From: Callorhinus ursinus
Lineage: Eukaryota; Chordata; Mammalia; Carnivora; Otariidae
Length of the DNA: 64,000 nt
Direction of reading: 5' to 3'
NCBI RefSeq assembly: GCF_003265705.1
Contig: NW_020312968.1
Span: forward strand, 10,779,732-10,843,731
The notes beneath the pieces were generated by a model. The model made no database searches and was not told the origin of the DNA. It saw only the letters and a program-made list of their open reading frames with translations. Made by a program: the position numbers and the translations under genes. This document shows, one piece after another, positions 35,275 to 49,035 of the stretch (positions are counted from its first letter, which is position 1; each line of letters starts with the position of its first letter).

Positions 35275-35467
35275 TTTTTAAAGATATTACTTTTTAAATT
35301 TCTTTGAGAGACAGAGAGAGCATGAGCGGAGATAGGGGCAGAGGGAGAGGGAGAAGCAGACTCCCTGCTTAGCAGGGAGCCCTACGTGGGGCTCAGTCCC
35401 AGGACTCCCAAGATCATGACCTGAGCTGAAGGCAGACGCTTAACCAACTGAGCCACCCAGGAGCCCC
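35275..35467 (-). mobile_element. Can-SINE
   Basis: This minus-strand copy has a diverged tail end and a head reading CCACCCAGGAGCCCC. Confidence 0.88.
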
Positions 35468-36639
35468 AATAATATGATTTTTAAAGCATAGAATAAAGAT
35501 TCTGCCTCATTGCCTGGACATTTGATTAGAGAAAGTCTGTAGATTAGCACAAGAGGGTATGGTGTTTGCTAAGAAGGATGTGGCTCTCCTGGCATGGGTG
35601 TAACTGAACCGTCGGGCTGGATTCTCCCCTGTTTGAACAGGGGAGATGTAGTCCCCCGTTGCACCAGACCCCCCATGAGAAAAAGTGGGAAGAATGGCCA
35701 CAGATAGCAGGGCTGTCCTCCAAATCCCTGCTCTGCCTTGCTGCAACACAGGGCAAGAGTCCACACACAGCAGACCCCTTCTGTGGTTTGAGTTGTCTGC
35801 ATTCAGTTCTTGGCACTATACTTGAGAACTCAAGAGAAGTTGAGCTCTCACCAAGAAGATAACCCCCCGGGGTCCCGGGTCATTGGGGAATCCAACCAGA
35901 GCTGCCTACGGGGTGCCAGTCAGCAGGCACTGATTTATACCAGCATGATGGTCCATTTTCCCTTATGCTTGCAGAAAAAGTCAGGCTCAAAGTCCACTAA
36001 AAATGTACCATCTCCTGCTTCAAGGCAGTGGTGGCCATCTGGTCTCTGCGGGAACAATATTGTCGCCTCCCGTTGTCGTTCTCACTGGTTTGCTTCATCT
36101 GCTAGTATTGTCCTCTTTCATTCCAAATCACTGTCTGCTTTCACAATATCCCTTTAGAAAGGGTATCCACTTTACCTGTTGTATATATCCACTATACCTG
36201 TCGTATACCAATCACTTTATTCAACTCACAAGAATTTTTTTTGATTGCCTGTAACTTTCTCTAGGCAGTATGAGACGGGGAAAAAACAACAACCAGTATC
36301 TGCCCCCCAGAATTCAGCGGGAGGGAGCAGGTTGACTAAGAGAACAGAGGAGATGGAGTTTGTGTGGCTGGGTGAGGGTTAGGGCAGGATTGTTGACAGA
36401 AGGCACAGGGAGGGGAGCAACAGATGCAACTGTTATAATGGGAAGAGTAACTAGCTGTGTGCAGAATGGGTGGGGTAGGGGGAGTTCTGCGAGATGGATC
36501 AGGAGGGGGCTGCAGTCATCCCCATTGTGCGGTGATGAGGTCTGGGATTAGGCTGGAGTCACAAGAAGAAAGGGGACTGTGGCCACAGATACTTCAAAGG
36601 GAATCAACCGGATTTGAGAAGCCCCTCAATAATTGTTCA

Positions 36640-37300
36640 TTTGCTCTTCTCATGAACATTGGCTGTAGCCTGCTGTGTACCTGCAGAGTTCTAAGGGCCA
36701 AGGATAGAGCTGTGAGCAAGATAGTCAAGGTTCTTCTTCTAAAAGAAGTCATCTTCCAGGGTTGCCTGGGTGGCTCAGTTGGTTAAGCGACTGACTCTTG
36801 ATTTCGACTTGGGTTGTGATCTCAGGGTCATGAGATCGAGTCTTGCATCAGCTCTGCGCTCAGCCCAGAGTCTGCTTGAGATTCTCTTTTCCTCCCCCCC
36901 CTACTCCTGTGCGTGCTCTCTCTCTCTCTCTCTCTCTGTCTCAGTAAAATAAGTAAAACCTTTAACAAAAAATATAAGTCATTTTCCATAAAGTAAACCA
37001 GGAAAGAAACAAGGAAATATCAGATAAAATAAGAGCTATGCAGAGAATGTACAAGGGCTATGTGGAGAGTGTGGATACTTCAAAAGAATGGACGAGGAAG
37101 GCATCCCTGAGTGTGGGTCGGTGACTGGGGCCGGGACTGGGTGGCGGAATTAGCAAGTGCTGTGGCTGGAGTAAGTCTGGTGTGTTGGAAGAAAAGAAAG
37201 AGCCAGCGTGTCTGGAGTAGAGTGGATGAAGGGAGAGTGGTAGAGATTAGAAAAGTTGTCAGCAATCAAATCTTTATAAGCCATGCGAAAAGTTGAAATG
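36640..37300 (+). repeat. L2-like region, split by a SINE
   Basis: L2-like wording ('gttctaagggccaaggatag', 'gctgtgagcaagatagtcaa') leads into a SINE at 36759-36970. It resumes with 'gaggaaggcatccctgag'. Confidence 0.5.
36759..36970 (+). mobile_element. Can-SINE, older subfamily
   Basis: This plus-strand copy carries the GACTCTTGATTTCGACTTGG variant. The flanking duplication is AAGTCATCTTCC versus AAGTCATTTTCC. Confidence 0.9.
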
Positions 37301-38030
37301 TTACTCTAAGTGCAGTGGGAAGGTGTCTGGAACAGAGGCACGACTCGATTGACATCCCAGAAGAGATGACACCAAGATTTCCATTCTGGGGTTTAAAAGT
37401 GCACTCTGGCTTCCCCACAGAGAAACAAAGAGTGGAAGCAAGGAAAATAGCTGGGAGGTAGTCAGGTTCCAGACGGGTGGTGGTGGCAGCTGGGACTGCA
37501 GGGGAGAGGGGCAGTCAGGTCTGAGGTACACCTTGGAGATCGAGCGGATGGATTAGATGTGGGCTGGGGCCAGTGGGAGAAAAAGAGAAATCACCATGTC
37601 TCTGGGGTTGGAGTTCTGGGTGGAGATGGATGCTTTTCACAGAGATTGGAAAGACTGGATGAGGAGCAGGTTTTTAGGGTGAATCAAGAGTTTAGTTGGG
37701 GGCATATTAAGTCTAAGATGCATATTAGAAGTGCAAATGGAATTTTCTACTATGTAGTTTTATTTATTTATTTATTTACTTTTAAAGATTTTATTTATTT
37801 GACATAGAGAGAGACAAAGTGAGCACAAGCAGGGGGAGTGGCAGGCAGAGGCAGAGGGAGAAGCAGGTTCCCCACAGAGAAGGGGGAGCCCGATGTGGGA
37901 CTCGATCCCAGGACTCCGGGATCATGACCTGAGCCGAAGGCAGTCGCTTAACCAACTGAGCCACCCAGGCGCCCCTTACTATGTAGTTTTAGTTAGGAAT
38001 GTGAGACTTGGGAGAGAGGTCAGAGCTGGA
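37300..38030 (+). repeat. ancient interspersed repeat, family uncertain
   Basis: Wording such as 'gttactctaagtgcagtggg', 'atggattagatgtgggctgg' and 'catattaagtctaagatgca' belongs to a long, old mammalian repeat that often extends L2 pieces. A SINE interrupts it at 37765-37975. Several open frames here are not genes. Confidence 0.4.
37765..37975 (-). mobile_element. Can-SINE
   Basis: This minus-strand copy is flanked by TACTATGTAGTTTTA on both sides. Confidence 0.93.
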
Positions 38031-38311
38031 TATTTAAATTTGCAGGTCATTGCCATGCTATTTTTCAAAACAGAAGAAAAGAAAAGATTGAAATTATCTT
38101 GATAAGATTTTGACAGCCACAAAGCTGTATGTGTGATATGAAATCATTCTTACTGAAAAACAAATATGTATATATCTCCCTGTAGAGTTAATGGATCAAT
38201 ACATGTGGTAAGGAGGGGACCAGAAAGACATCTGTCAGCATGTTGTCAGTGTTCTACCTGGGTAGTTGTATTACTGATGATTTGTATTTCCTGGCATGTG
38301 AAGCATGTGTA

Positions 38312-38332
38312 TGTATGTATGTATGTGTGCAT
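38312..38332. repeat. GTAT/TGTA microsatellite
   Basis: Imperfect tandem 'gtatgtatgtatgtatgtgt' units occupy about 21 bases. Confidence 0.85.
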
Positions 38333-38389
38333 ATTTCCCACTTTTTCTTCAAAATTTTGTAATTAGGAAAGGTGAGATTTATAAAAGAG

Positions 38390-39080
38390 ATAGTACCAAG
38401 ATTTCCATTCTGAGGAAACTGGGTAAAGATGGTGCCAGTGAGTAATTATGAAAACTTGAAATCTGAGTAACTTTTGGGAGGGTGATTTATACTTCTCTTG
38501 CAGAGTTTTTGTTTAAGGGAACGGAGTAGGCTGCACAGTGATGGATAGTTAGCACTCCTTCCCTGTGAGCGGATTTTACCTTTCACCTTATTGAAGGTGA
38601 TGTGTTCCTTCGAGGTGAAGCTTTAAGAGCCATGTCCACTTTTCCCTATTCTATACAATCAGCAATGTTCCTGATGGGTCTGTAGCGTGCGCCCTGGAGT
38701 AAAGACAGTTAGGGGAGAGCCACACTTGCTCTCTGGTGGTCTTTGTTTTTATAAGCCACTAAGATTTTTGGATCATTTGTTATCACTGCATAACCAAGCC
38801 CACTCTGAATGATACAGAGAAACATAAAATATACAACATTTCTATGGGGTAGCTTGAGATATAGGTTTGGAACTTGAATGAGAGGTCAGGAAGGAACATA
38901 TTAATTAGGAAGTCATCAACGAAGGTGGGAAAGTGTAGTGGGAAGAGGAAAATCATGGGACCAGGGCATGAGCCACTGTCAGTTGGTGTAAGAGGGAAAA
39001 GCTGCAAAAAGAGAGGAAGAAGAATTTGGCTCAGATGTGGCAGATAGGGTAGTGCTAGAAAAGCGAGGTAACAGGGCAAT
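38390..39080 (+). repeat. ancient repeat with MLT1-like LTR tail piece
   Basis: The segment 38690-38817 reads like the end of an ERVL-MaLR LTR ('ttttataagccactaagatt', 'ctgcataaccaagcccac'). The flanking text repeats the family seen at 37300-38030 ('aagatttccattctgaggaa'), which suggests LTR insertion into it. This is inferred from wording. Confidence 0.45.
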
Positions 39081-39679
39081 TCGAAAGGTCAGGGGACAAA
39101 GAAAGAGCCATTGGATTTGCCTTGCTGGTGGTCAGTGTAAACGTCTGAAACAGCAGTTTTAGTGGAGCTGTGGGGAAGGAAGTCAGAGTTCATAGGGTTA
39201 TGGGGGGAGTCAGTGCAGAGGAAACGGAGGAAGCTGGTAGAGACCACTCCTTTAGAAAGTTTGGATGAGGCAGAAGACAAAGTGGGACATTGGTAACCAA
39301 AAAGTTCTAACAAAGCTTTGACCTTTACACAGATTTAACATGCCATGCGGGACAGAGCGTGCTCTGATCTGAGAGGGAAAGTGCATGTATGTTTCATTCC
39401 CATAAAATAAGTCTTATACGTGGATAAAGATATGACCTGATACTGTCTGATACATAACAAATTTTGCTTTGTGCCACCATTGGGACCCTTGACAATAAAT
39501 AAAATATTCTTCTTATCTGTTTTCTTCCGGGGAGATTCTGAAACTCTAAACACTGTCATGTATTATTATCTTTCAGAACTGATAATCCTTTCTATTTTAT
39601 TATCTTTATGTGTTTGAAGTACAAAAATTATAGGAAGGAGCACCAGTATCGGTTATATTTTCCTGCTTAACGAACCACC

Positions 39680-40107
39680 TGTTGTGGGTCGAATCGTGTC
39701 TCTCCCCAAAGATTCCTAAGCCCTGATAACCTGCGAATGTCATCTTGTTTTGGAAAGAGGGTCTTTGCAGATTAAGCTAAGATGAGGTCACACTGCATTA
39801 AAGTGGGTGCTAAATCTAATCAGTGGCTCCTTAGAAGAAGAGCCACAGAGCCATGGACACACATAGAAAAGAGGCCACGTGAAGACAGGCAGAGACCAGA
39901 GTTATGCTACCACGATCCAGGGAATGCAAAGTCGGCCAGCAACCACCAGAAAGTAGGGAATCATGGAAGGAGTCTTCCCTAGAGCGTCAGGGCTGGATCG
40001 TGGTCCTGCCAACACCTTGAATTTGGACTTCCGGCCTCCAGTACAGTGAGGGAATAAATACCACTGGGTCTGTAGTAATGTGCTATGGCAGCCTGGGAAA
40101 CTAATAC
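39680..40107 (+). mobile_element. ERVL-MaLR-type LTR relic
   Basis: The LTR pattern includes 'gttgtgggtcgaatcgtgtc', 'gagggtctttgcagattaag', 'cagcaaccaccagaaagtag' and 'ctatggcagcctgggaaac'. No retroviral coding sequence accompanies it. Confidence 0.65.
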
Positions 40108-40570
40108 ATTACCCCAAAGCTTATTGACTTAAAGCAACAGCAGTTTATTATTTCTCATGATTCTGTGGGTTGGCAAGTCGGGTTGGGCTCAGTGGGGCAG
40201 CCCTGCTGGTCTTGCTGTGGTCATCCATGTGGCTGCAATTATCCGATGGCTCAGTTGAAATGGGATGTCTACGCTGGCCTCAATCACAAGTTCAGGGCCT
40301 TGGTGCTGTTCTCCCGCTTCACATGGTCCCATATCCTCCAGGACTCTAGCTCGGTATTCCTTCTGTGGTCGAGGGAACTTTCTACCAGGAGGAGCATGGA
40401 AGCCACAAGGCTCCTTGAGGCTTGCTTTAGAGCTTATACAACATTCCTTCCCCTACATTCATTGGTTCAAACAAATTACAAGGCAACTGAGCTTTAATGG
40501 GCGGGGAAATAGACCCAATCTCTTGGGAGGAGTTGCAGAATATTTGGCCATTTTAATCTCAGTATAGCAC
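40108..40570 (+). repeat. ancient interspersed repeat, class uncertain
   Basis: Wording such as 'agtttattatttctcatgat', 'tctgtgggttggcaagtcgg' and 'gggcggggaaatagacccaa' is a familiar old mammalian repeat, LTR- or DNA-type. The 110-residue frame here is part of the repeat and not a gene. Confidence 0.5.
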
Positions 40571-41184
40571 CGAAGAAAGCAAGCCATCGTATTCCAGTTT
40601 CAACTTCATGGATTTAAGCAGAAGGTCTTGTCGTTCCCTGCTCGGATCACAATACCCATTTTACTGGCAGGGAAACTGAGAACGGATTAAGTGGACTCCT
40701 TCATTGTTACCAGTGAGTCATGCTTTGTGAGACACTTTTTTGGCCCATAGAAGTCAGCTATATGTCTGGAAGAGCTAATTGCAGTCCCGCCTGGAGGCAG
40801 GTGAATGAACTTAAATAACTTCTTGGGTTTCTCTTAAATCCCATAATTACACTGATGGAGTCGAGATGGCAGAGCTGTCTGGTCCAGAGACAAAGCAGCG
40901 GTGTGAGGGTATTATGGAGACAAGGTGCTTGGAAATTCCTATGTGTCACTCCAAGGAGCAGGATTTGAGGCTAAATTAAATGACTGGATAGAGGGTCAGC
41001 GAGCACTTTATTCTCAAGAGTTACCCTATGGGCTTAGAGATTCAGTAGTGCTGTGTGGTCCAGTGTAAGTCCTGGGCTGGGAAGAATTAAAGTGAGTAGA
41101 AGAAGAGAATACAGCAAAGGAAGGCAGAAAGACCAGCCTGTCACGAAGATATGTGACATGGGCTGTGTCAGAAGGGTCACCCTT

Positions 41185-41640
41185 CAGTCAGCTAGGGTTG
41201 CTTTTAGCAGCTGCAGGGAAGAGACAACCCCGCAAAACAGTGGCTTCAACAGATGGGGAGTTTATTTTTCTTACGTAACACGAATTCCAGTAGTTGGCAA
41301 CCCACGCTTTGTAGGAGAGCCCGAAATGCCAAGGGAGACCTCGGGGCTTTTTGTCCCATCATCCTTGGTGCGTGGCTCTCATGCTCATGGTCATAAGGTG
41401 GCTCCTGAAACTATGCATTGGAAAAACCTTGAGGACAGGAAGAAGACAGAAGGCCAAAGAGGCATGTCGGCTAACATTGCTCCCTTTTAAGGAACTTTTC
41501 CAAAAACTGGAAACTGGACATTTGCTATATATCACATTTGGTCAGATCCCTCTACCTAAAAGGGAGGTTGGTAAATACAGTTTTTATTGGGCCAGCACAT
41601 TGCCACCTCCAGCAAAACCTGGGTTGAGCTAGAAGGAAGG
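41185..41640 (+). repeat. ancient interspersed repeat, class uncertain
   Basis: This resembles an old LTR-like repeat with 'gggagtttatttttcttacg', then 'ctcccttttaaggaactttt'. The open frame at 41053-41490 overlaps it and is unlikely to be coding. Confidence 0.4.
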
Positions 41641-41879
41641 GGATAATGCCTATTGATAGGCAACCAGAGGTCTCTGCCATAGCCCCCCAAAATTGCGGTG
41701 GGCATGAATCAGTGACAGAACTTCCATTGTAGCAGCATGCCACCTCCGACCCATTAATACTCATTTCAGATTCAGGCTCATCAAACTCCAGAATCCTAAT
41801 GAGGAGGGAAGATCCAGGCCTAATGATCTAGGCCTCATGAGGAGGGATATCTGAGCTTATAGGTCCAGTATGGATCAGG

Positions 41880-42310
41880 GTAAAAGAGCTGTCATAACAA
41901 ATAATCCCAAAATCTCAGTGGAATAACCCAACAAACATTTATTTTATGTTCATGCCACAGACTGATACAGGTCAGGTGGCTCTCCTCTAAGCAGTGACTT
42001 TGGAACCCAGGCAGCTTCGACGTTAGGGCTCTGTCGTCTTGTAATAGGTTACTTTGGCATCATTCAGCCAATGGCCAAGAAGAAGAGACAGTGAAAGACT
42101 TTGTAGCCAATCGTTAAGTACCTCAACTCAAAAGTGGTACACATCACTTCTGCTCACATTACGTGGTGAGAACTACTTACAGGTTCCACCGATAGGCAAG
42201 GAGGGCTGATAAATATGGTTCTTGTCTGGCAGTCACTTTCCAGCAACAAATCCTCCCTGGGAATGGGGAGCATGAATCTTTGGGGGGTCGGCTAGCCATC
42301 TCTGCCACAG
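41880..42310 (+). repeat. ancient interspersed repeat, class uncertain
   Basis: Wording includes 'gtcataacaaataatcccaa', 'acagactgatacaggtcagg' and 'tctcagtggaataaccc', related in layout to 40108-40570. Confidence 0.4.
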
Positions 42311-42581
42311 GGTCCCAGTCACAAAGGAGGGGCCGTTAACCAAATGTCAGTCAACATACAGATAGGCCTGGTTTGCTGTGCTGTTGGCAGATAGATGAAA
42401 ACTGTGGTCTAAGTCATAGGGCATGTGGGTGTGGAGACTACCAAGGAAGCAGTATCTGAATGTGTATAGCTGAAACACCTGAGGTTCTAGATGGAGATGC
42501 TGAGAATACAAGGCATACCTATCCTTTAAGGCAGGGTGGCTGATAGAAAAAAAAAAAAAAACCAACTTAAAATCTCATTGA

Positions 42582-42776
42582 GGGGCACCTGGGTGGCTGA
42601 GTCGTTAAATGTCTGCCTTCGGCTCAGGTCATGATCCCAGAGTCCTGGGATCGAGCCCCGCATCGGGCTCCCTGCTCCGCGGGGAGCCTGCTTCTCCCTC
42701 TCCCACTCCCCCTGCTTGTGTTCCCTCTCTCGCTGTGTCTCTCTCTGTCAAATAAATAAATGAAATCTTAAAAAAA
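42582..42776 (+). mobile_element. Can-SINE, young type
   Basis: This plus-strand copy has the GCTTGTGTTCCCTCTCTCGC tail type. The flanking duplication is AAAATCTCATTGA versus AAAATCTCAGTGA. Confidence 0.93.
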
Positions 42777-43294
42777 AAAATCTCAGTGAAATTGAGGACC
42801 CTAGAAGTGCCATGTGAAAGTTAATCTTTATTCTAGAGACCCCACAGATTGGTAAGGAGCCAAGTTGCTCAGCCATTTTTTTTTTTTCAGAGAACAAGCA
42901 TTTAAAAAGCATTTGAGGAAAAACCAGAAGATTAAGATATTTTTAAACAGCTTTTGAGTGATTAAATTAGAATTTTTTATTTGACAGGAAATAAGATGTT
43001 ATCTAAGAGAAAGAAGCATTCTAAAACATTTACTCCCACTTGAGGGGTAACCTTGTAATGGTCCCACCTCCTCTCTGTGACAGAATTTTGATGAGAAGCT
43101 GAGTCACTTTGCTTTTCGTGACTGGTTTACTTTCGGTCTGAGGAATCCTCTTGTTTTATTTGCCTTTTAATCATTTTAATAGTCTGTGAAATTAGTCTTC
43201 TCATTCACATTATCATTTGTAGTGATTAAACAACTCAGAAAGCCCTCACTACGGGGAGAAGAGAGCAGAGACCTTCCAGTCAGAAACTTGAGGA

Positions 43295-43475
43295 GGCCAA
43301 CAAGTCCGATTCTGGTTGCCCTCCACCTATTCTCAGTGGGAGCGTCTTGTGCAAGTTCTTTAGTTTCCCTGAGTCTTAAGTTTTTCCATCTGTAAGACAG
43401 AATAATGCCCATGTCACTGGGTCAAATGATATAATCTCTATGAAAATGCTACATAAGTCAAAGAGCACGACACAC
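43295..43475 (+). repeat. MIR element
   Basis: The MIR core includes 'gtgcaagttctttagtttcc', then 'tttttccatctgtaagacag'. Confidence 0.65.
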
Positions 43476-43714
43476 ATAGTAATGAAACATTTGTGAAATG
43501 CGAATGAGTGCCACGTTTCTGTGATTAGTCAATGTGTCCTATGTAATAGACCTGGCACCAGGTCTCCTGCTAGGAAGGTGCTCGGAAAAGAAAACTAAGA
43601 ATAAATACGGACAAAGTAAAAAGACATTGAACATGAGGGGTAGAGAAATGTTAAAAGCAGCGACCGCAACAACATAAAGTAAGGTTTCAACTCATTTACA
43701 AAGCCTGTCCCCCA

Positions 43715-43765
43715 GAACACATATACACACCACACATGCATATACATACACACCACATACATCAT
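43715..43765. repeat. CA-rich simple repeat
   Basis: This is an imperfect ACAC/ACAT microsatellite ('acacatatacacaccacaca'). Confidence 0.8.
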
Positions 43766-44224
43766 AGTTCAAAAAGGAAAGAGATGTAAAGGCCAAGGGG
43801 AAATTTGGACTTTCAATTTTCTGAAGGTCACCTTCCATGACCTCACATTTTCTGAAAACTGAAAGAGATGGTAGACATACACTGTTGCCTTTTCCAAAAA
43901 GAAACTTCTGTGGAAAATTGTGGCAGTTCTGAAAGTCTGCAGAGGGAACTTGGTAGAGCCACTTAGATAATGCACGTCATGTGATCACCAGGGATGCTTA
44001 TATGAGAGATGGGGAAGAAATGTGGGAACGCAGAGCCATTCAGGAGAAGAAGGGGTTCATCCTGAAGACTAGCAGCTAGAGTTATGGGTTGGAGACCACA
44101 GACCTGTTTCCTAGACGTTCCTTAAGTGAAAAATGGCTTCTTATTACAAGGGCTATATGTGTGAATTATAGAAAAAGCGGGAATACACGTGAAGCAGATA
44201 TTTTTAAAATAAAAATTATTTCTA

Positions 44225-44415
44225 GGGGCACCTGGGTGGCTTAGCTGGTTAAGTGTCTGACTCTTGATTTTGGCTCAGGTCTTGATCTCAGGGTCATGAG
44301 ATTCAGCCCCCACGTTGGCCTCCATGCTAAGAGCGGAGCCTGCTTAAGATTCTCTCTCACTCTGCCCCTTCCCTCTCCCTGCTTGCGTGCTCTCTCTCTA
44401 AAACAAATAAATAAG
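44225..44415 (+). mobile_element. Can-SINE, older subfamily
   Basis: This plus-strand copy carries the GACTCTTGATTTTGGCTCAG variant. The flanking duplication is ATTTCTAG versus AATTTCTAG. Confidence 0.9.
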
Positions 44416-44469
44416 TAATTTCTAGTTCTTTGACCAAAAGTTTATCACTTTTAACAGCTTGATATATAG

Positions 44470-44765
44470 TTTTTTTTTCAGACTCACACACATACATGCA
44501 TGTTTTCTACAGAATTGGAAGCAGACTTATAGACTGTTTTGTAACCTGCTTTTTAATTTAAAAATATAGTATGAACAACTTTTCATGTCACTAAATATTC
44601 TTGCATGACATTTCTAAATGAATGCATAACATTTCATTGTGAGGACTGTAATGTTTTTTTCATCTTGAATGATTCTTCAGTATAAATGCTGGAAATTGAA
44701 CCACAGACTCAAAGGTTATCCAGTGATTTATATAGCTGCCCAGTTGTTTTTCTGGAAGGTTTTGT
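44470..44765 (-). mobile_element. old L1 fragment
   Basis: Antisense L1 wording includes 'aacaacttttcatgtcacta' and 'gctgcccagttgtttttctg'. Confidence 0.55.
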
Positions 44766-45283
44766 GTGACATCTGTCTTTAGAATGAAATTTTAAAATAC
44801 TTGAAAAACATGGCATCCCTGAACTTTGCCTTAATTCTTAAAGGGAAGTACCGAAAGATGGTTTATGTTCAAATAGGTACAAATAGGTAAGGTCAATCTT
44901 TTATAGACATCTTCAAGAAAAAAATCAACCTCAAAAGATTGAACTGCAGCCATTATTGTGATTGAGTCAGTGAACCCAAAGATAAATTTGGTTTGGACAA
45001 ATACTGTTAATTCATGAAGTTTCCTTGTGGCCACAGTTTTTAAATGAATGCTTTTCTGGATAATCTCAGTCCTGTTTGAGGGTATCCTGATGTTAATTAC
45101 CAACATTTCCAGCTGTATCAAGAATCTATAAACTAGCCCTCTTAAGCCAGTTAAATGTATATTTTCTTGAAGAGAATAAAATTATATAGAAGTATGAGAT
45201 CACCTAGAAAAAATAATTTATTATGTACAATTTCTTTTTTATTGTCAGAGTTATATGCTATTTACATTTAAATCTGACATTTA

Positions 45284-45474
45284 GGGGCACCTGGGTGGCT
45301 CAGTTGGTTAAACATTTGCCTTTGGCTCAGGTCATGATCCTGGGGTCATGGGATTGAGCCCCATGTTGGGCTTCCTGCTCAGCAGGGAATCTGCTTCTCC
45401 CTCTCTCTCTCTCTCCTTCCCAATCACTCATTTTCTCTCTCTCTCTTTCTCAAATAAATAAAATCTTTAAAGAA
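45284..45474 (+). mobile_element. Can-SINE
   Basis: This plus-strand copy is flanked by the exact duplication AAATCTGACATTTA. Confidence 0.94.
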
Positions 45475-45539
45475 AAATCTGACATTTAATTCTCTGTTAT
45501 ATACCCTTATTAATTCATTAATTAACTCACTAACTCATG

Positions 45540-45770
45540 CGTTCATTCATCCATTCATTCATGTGACAAACATTTACTTGAGCATGTACTATGTGCCAGG
45601 CACTGTTTTACACTTGAGGGATATAGAAAGACCCTGCCCTTATAGAACTTAGGTTCTAATGATGGAAATAGATAACAAATACATAGATCAATATATAATA
45701 CAGTGTTGAGTGGTGTTAAGTGCTGTGAAGAAAATCACACAGGGTGAGGGCTGTGGAGACACCAAGTCAT
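45540..45770 (+). repeat. L2 3' end
   Basis: L2 wording includes 'gcatgtactatgtgccaggc', 'accctgcccttatagaactt' and 'ggtgttaagtgctgtgaag'. Confidence 0.7.
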
Positions 45771-45804
45771 TTTTGGAGTGAACATGAATATTTGAGTCAC
45801 GACA

Positions 45805-45995
45805 GGGTTCCAGTGCCCATTTTACCACCTCCTGACCAGCTTTGAGCAAGTCACTTAGCTTCTCTGGGCCTCAGTTTCCTTATATGTTAATTAAAAGATA
45901 ATCTTCTATTTCCTAGGGTTGTTATGGGGATTAAATGAGATTATGTGGAAATTACTTATCATGTAAGTGTTTGAGAAGTATCATTCCTCTTTCTT
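45805..45995 (+). repeat. MIR element
   Basis: The MIR core is well preserved: 'gagcaagtcacttagcttct', 'ctgggcctcagtttccttat' and 'gggttgttatggggattaaa'. Confidence 0.85.
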
Positions 45996-46535
45996 CCTGT
46001 CTTTTGGGAGAGGGAAAATGATTTGGTATAAATAATCGAATTCTCACATGAGACGAAGAAACTAGCATATTCTTTATTCCATATTTAGGGAAGGGCTAGG
46101 TAAAAATTTTTTAAAAGGTGTTTTGTTTTCTCTGAGCAAAATCAAATACCAGTGCTTTTCGGGAGAGAAGGTCAGCATGAGCCTTCACATCATGAGATGA
46201 TCTCTAAAATCCCTTTCAGGGCTAACAGCACTTTGTCCTTTTATAAATTCTTCCCCTACTCCATCCACTTAAAAGGATGAGTGCCAGGTGCCAGACTCTA
46301 CTTGAGAAGAAATTTGGGTCCCATGCTTATCAAAAATGATAGTAATGTGACTATGACTTTTGTCAAAATTCTGTTTTGCTGAGTAGTAGAAAGATCAATT
46401 GTATAATGTGTCTTCATTGACAGGGGAAGACTAATATAAACTGGAGAAACTGAGAAACCAGTGGTATGTTTCTTGCCCTGCCAGAAGGAGAGACACAGTG
46501 TGATCACTAATAATTATTTTAAAACATTAATTCTT

Positions 46536-46740
46536 GGGGCGCCTGGGTGGCTCAGTCAGTTAAGCGTCTGCCTTCGGCTCAGGTCATGATTCTGGGGTTC
46601 TGGGATCGAGCCCCACGTCGGGCTCCCTGCTCAGCTGAGAGTCTGCTTCTCCCTCTCCCTCTGCTGCTCCCCCGCCACCCAGCTCATGCTCTCTCTCTCT
46701 CTCTCTCTCTCTCAAATAAATAAATACATAAAATCTTTAG
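46536..46740 (+). mobile_element. Can-SINE hosting the KPNA2 pseudogene in its tail
   Basis: This full-length plus-strand copy ends AAATAAATACATAAAATCTTTAG exactly where KPNA2 5'-UTR sequence begins. Its 5' duplication AAAACATTAATTCTT (46521-46535) is matched, imperfectly, only after the whole nested block at about 48759-48777. Confidence 0.93.
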
Positions 46741-48540
<1,800 letters not shown>

Positions 48541-48550
48541 AAATCTTTAG

Positions 48551-48752
48551 GGTGCCTGGGTGGCTCAGTTGGTTAAGCAACTGCCTTCGTCTCAGGTCAT
48601 GATCCCGGAGTCCTGGGATCGAGTCCCACATCGGACTCCCGGCTCAGCGGGGAGCCTGCTTCTCCCTCTGACCTTCTCCCCTCTCATGCTGTTTCTCTCT
48701 CTCTCTCTCTCTCAAATAAATAAATAAAATCTTTAAAAAAAATCTTTAAAAA
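48551..48752 (+). mobile_element. Can-SINE abutting the KPNA2 pseudogene tail
   Basis: This plus-strand copy begins GGTGCCTGGGTGGCTCAG directly after the pseudogene's AAATCTTTAG. Its own tail is followed by another AAATCTTTA, so it probably inserted later at the same A-rich site. Confidence 0.92.
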
Positions 48753-48794
48753 AACCCCAACATATTAATTAATTCTTGTACTTATTGACACCTG

Positions 48795-48880
48795 CTATGT
48801 CCTTCACATGCATGTAATTATATATATTATTATATATTCATATGCATATAATTCACATGCATATAATTATGTCTTATATC
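48795..48880. repeat. AT-rich direct repeat
   Basis: Repeated 'catgcatataattca' and 'tatatattattatatattca' units form a short AT-rich block. Confidence 0.75.
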
Positions 48881-49035
48881 ATTGGATTGTTATAGTTCTA
48901 TAGTTCTTATAACAGCCTAACAGGTGAAGGGTGTTCTTCTTATCCCAAGGTGTGGATTTGGAAACTGAGGCTGGGTCAGGTTATGCAGTTGTGAGTGGTA
49001 AAGCAGTGGTGGGAACCCAGGTGTAGGAAACCCAG
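48880..49035 (+). repeat. MIR element
   Basis: The MIR pattern includes 'ggaaactgaggctgggtcag' and 'gtggtgggaacccaggtg'. Confidence 0.7.

Noticed and set aside
41053..41490. 145-codon plus-strand frame
   Set aside because: It overlaps an ancient repeat with typical repeat wording, so it is not an independent gene.
46536..46610. tRNA-like head of the Can-SINEs (here and in every other copy)
   Set aside because: These are tRNA-Lys-derived SINE heads without an intact tRNA fold or terminus, and not tRNA genes.
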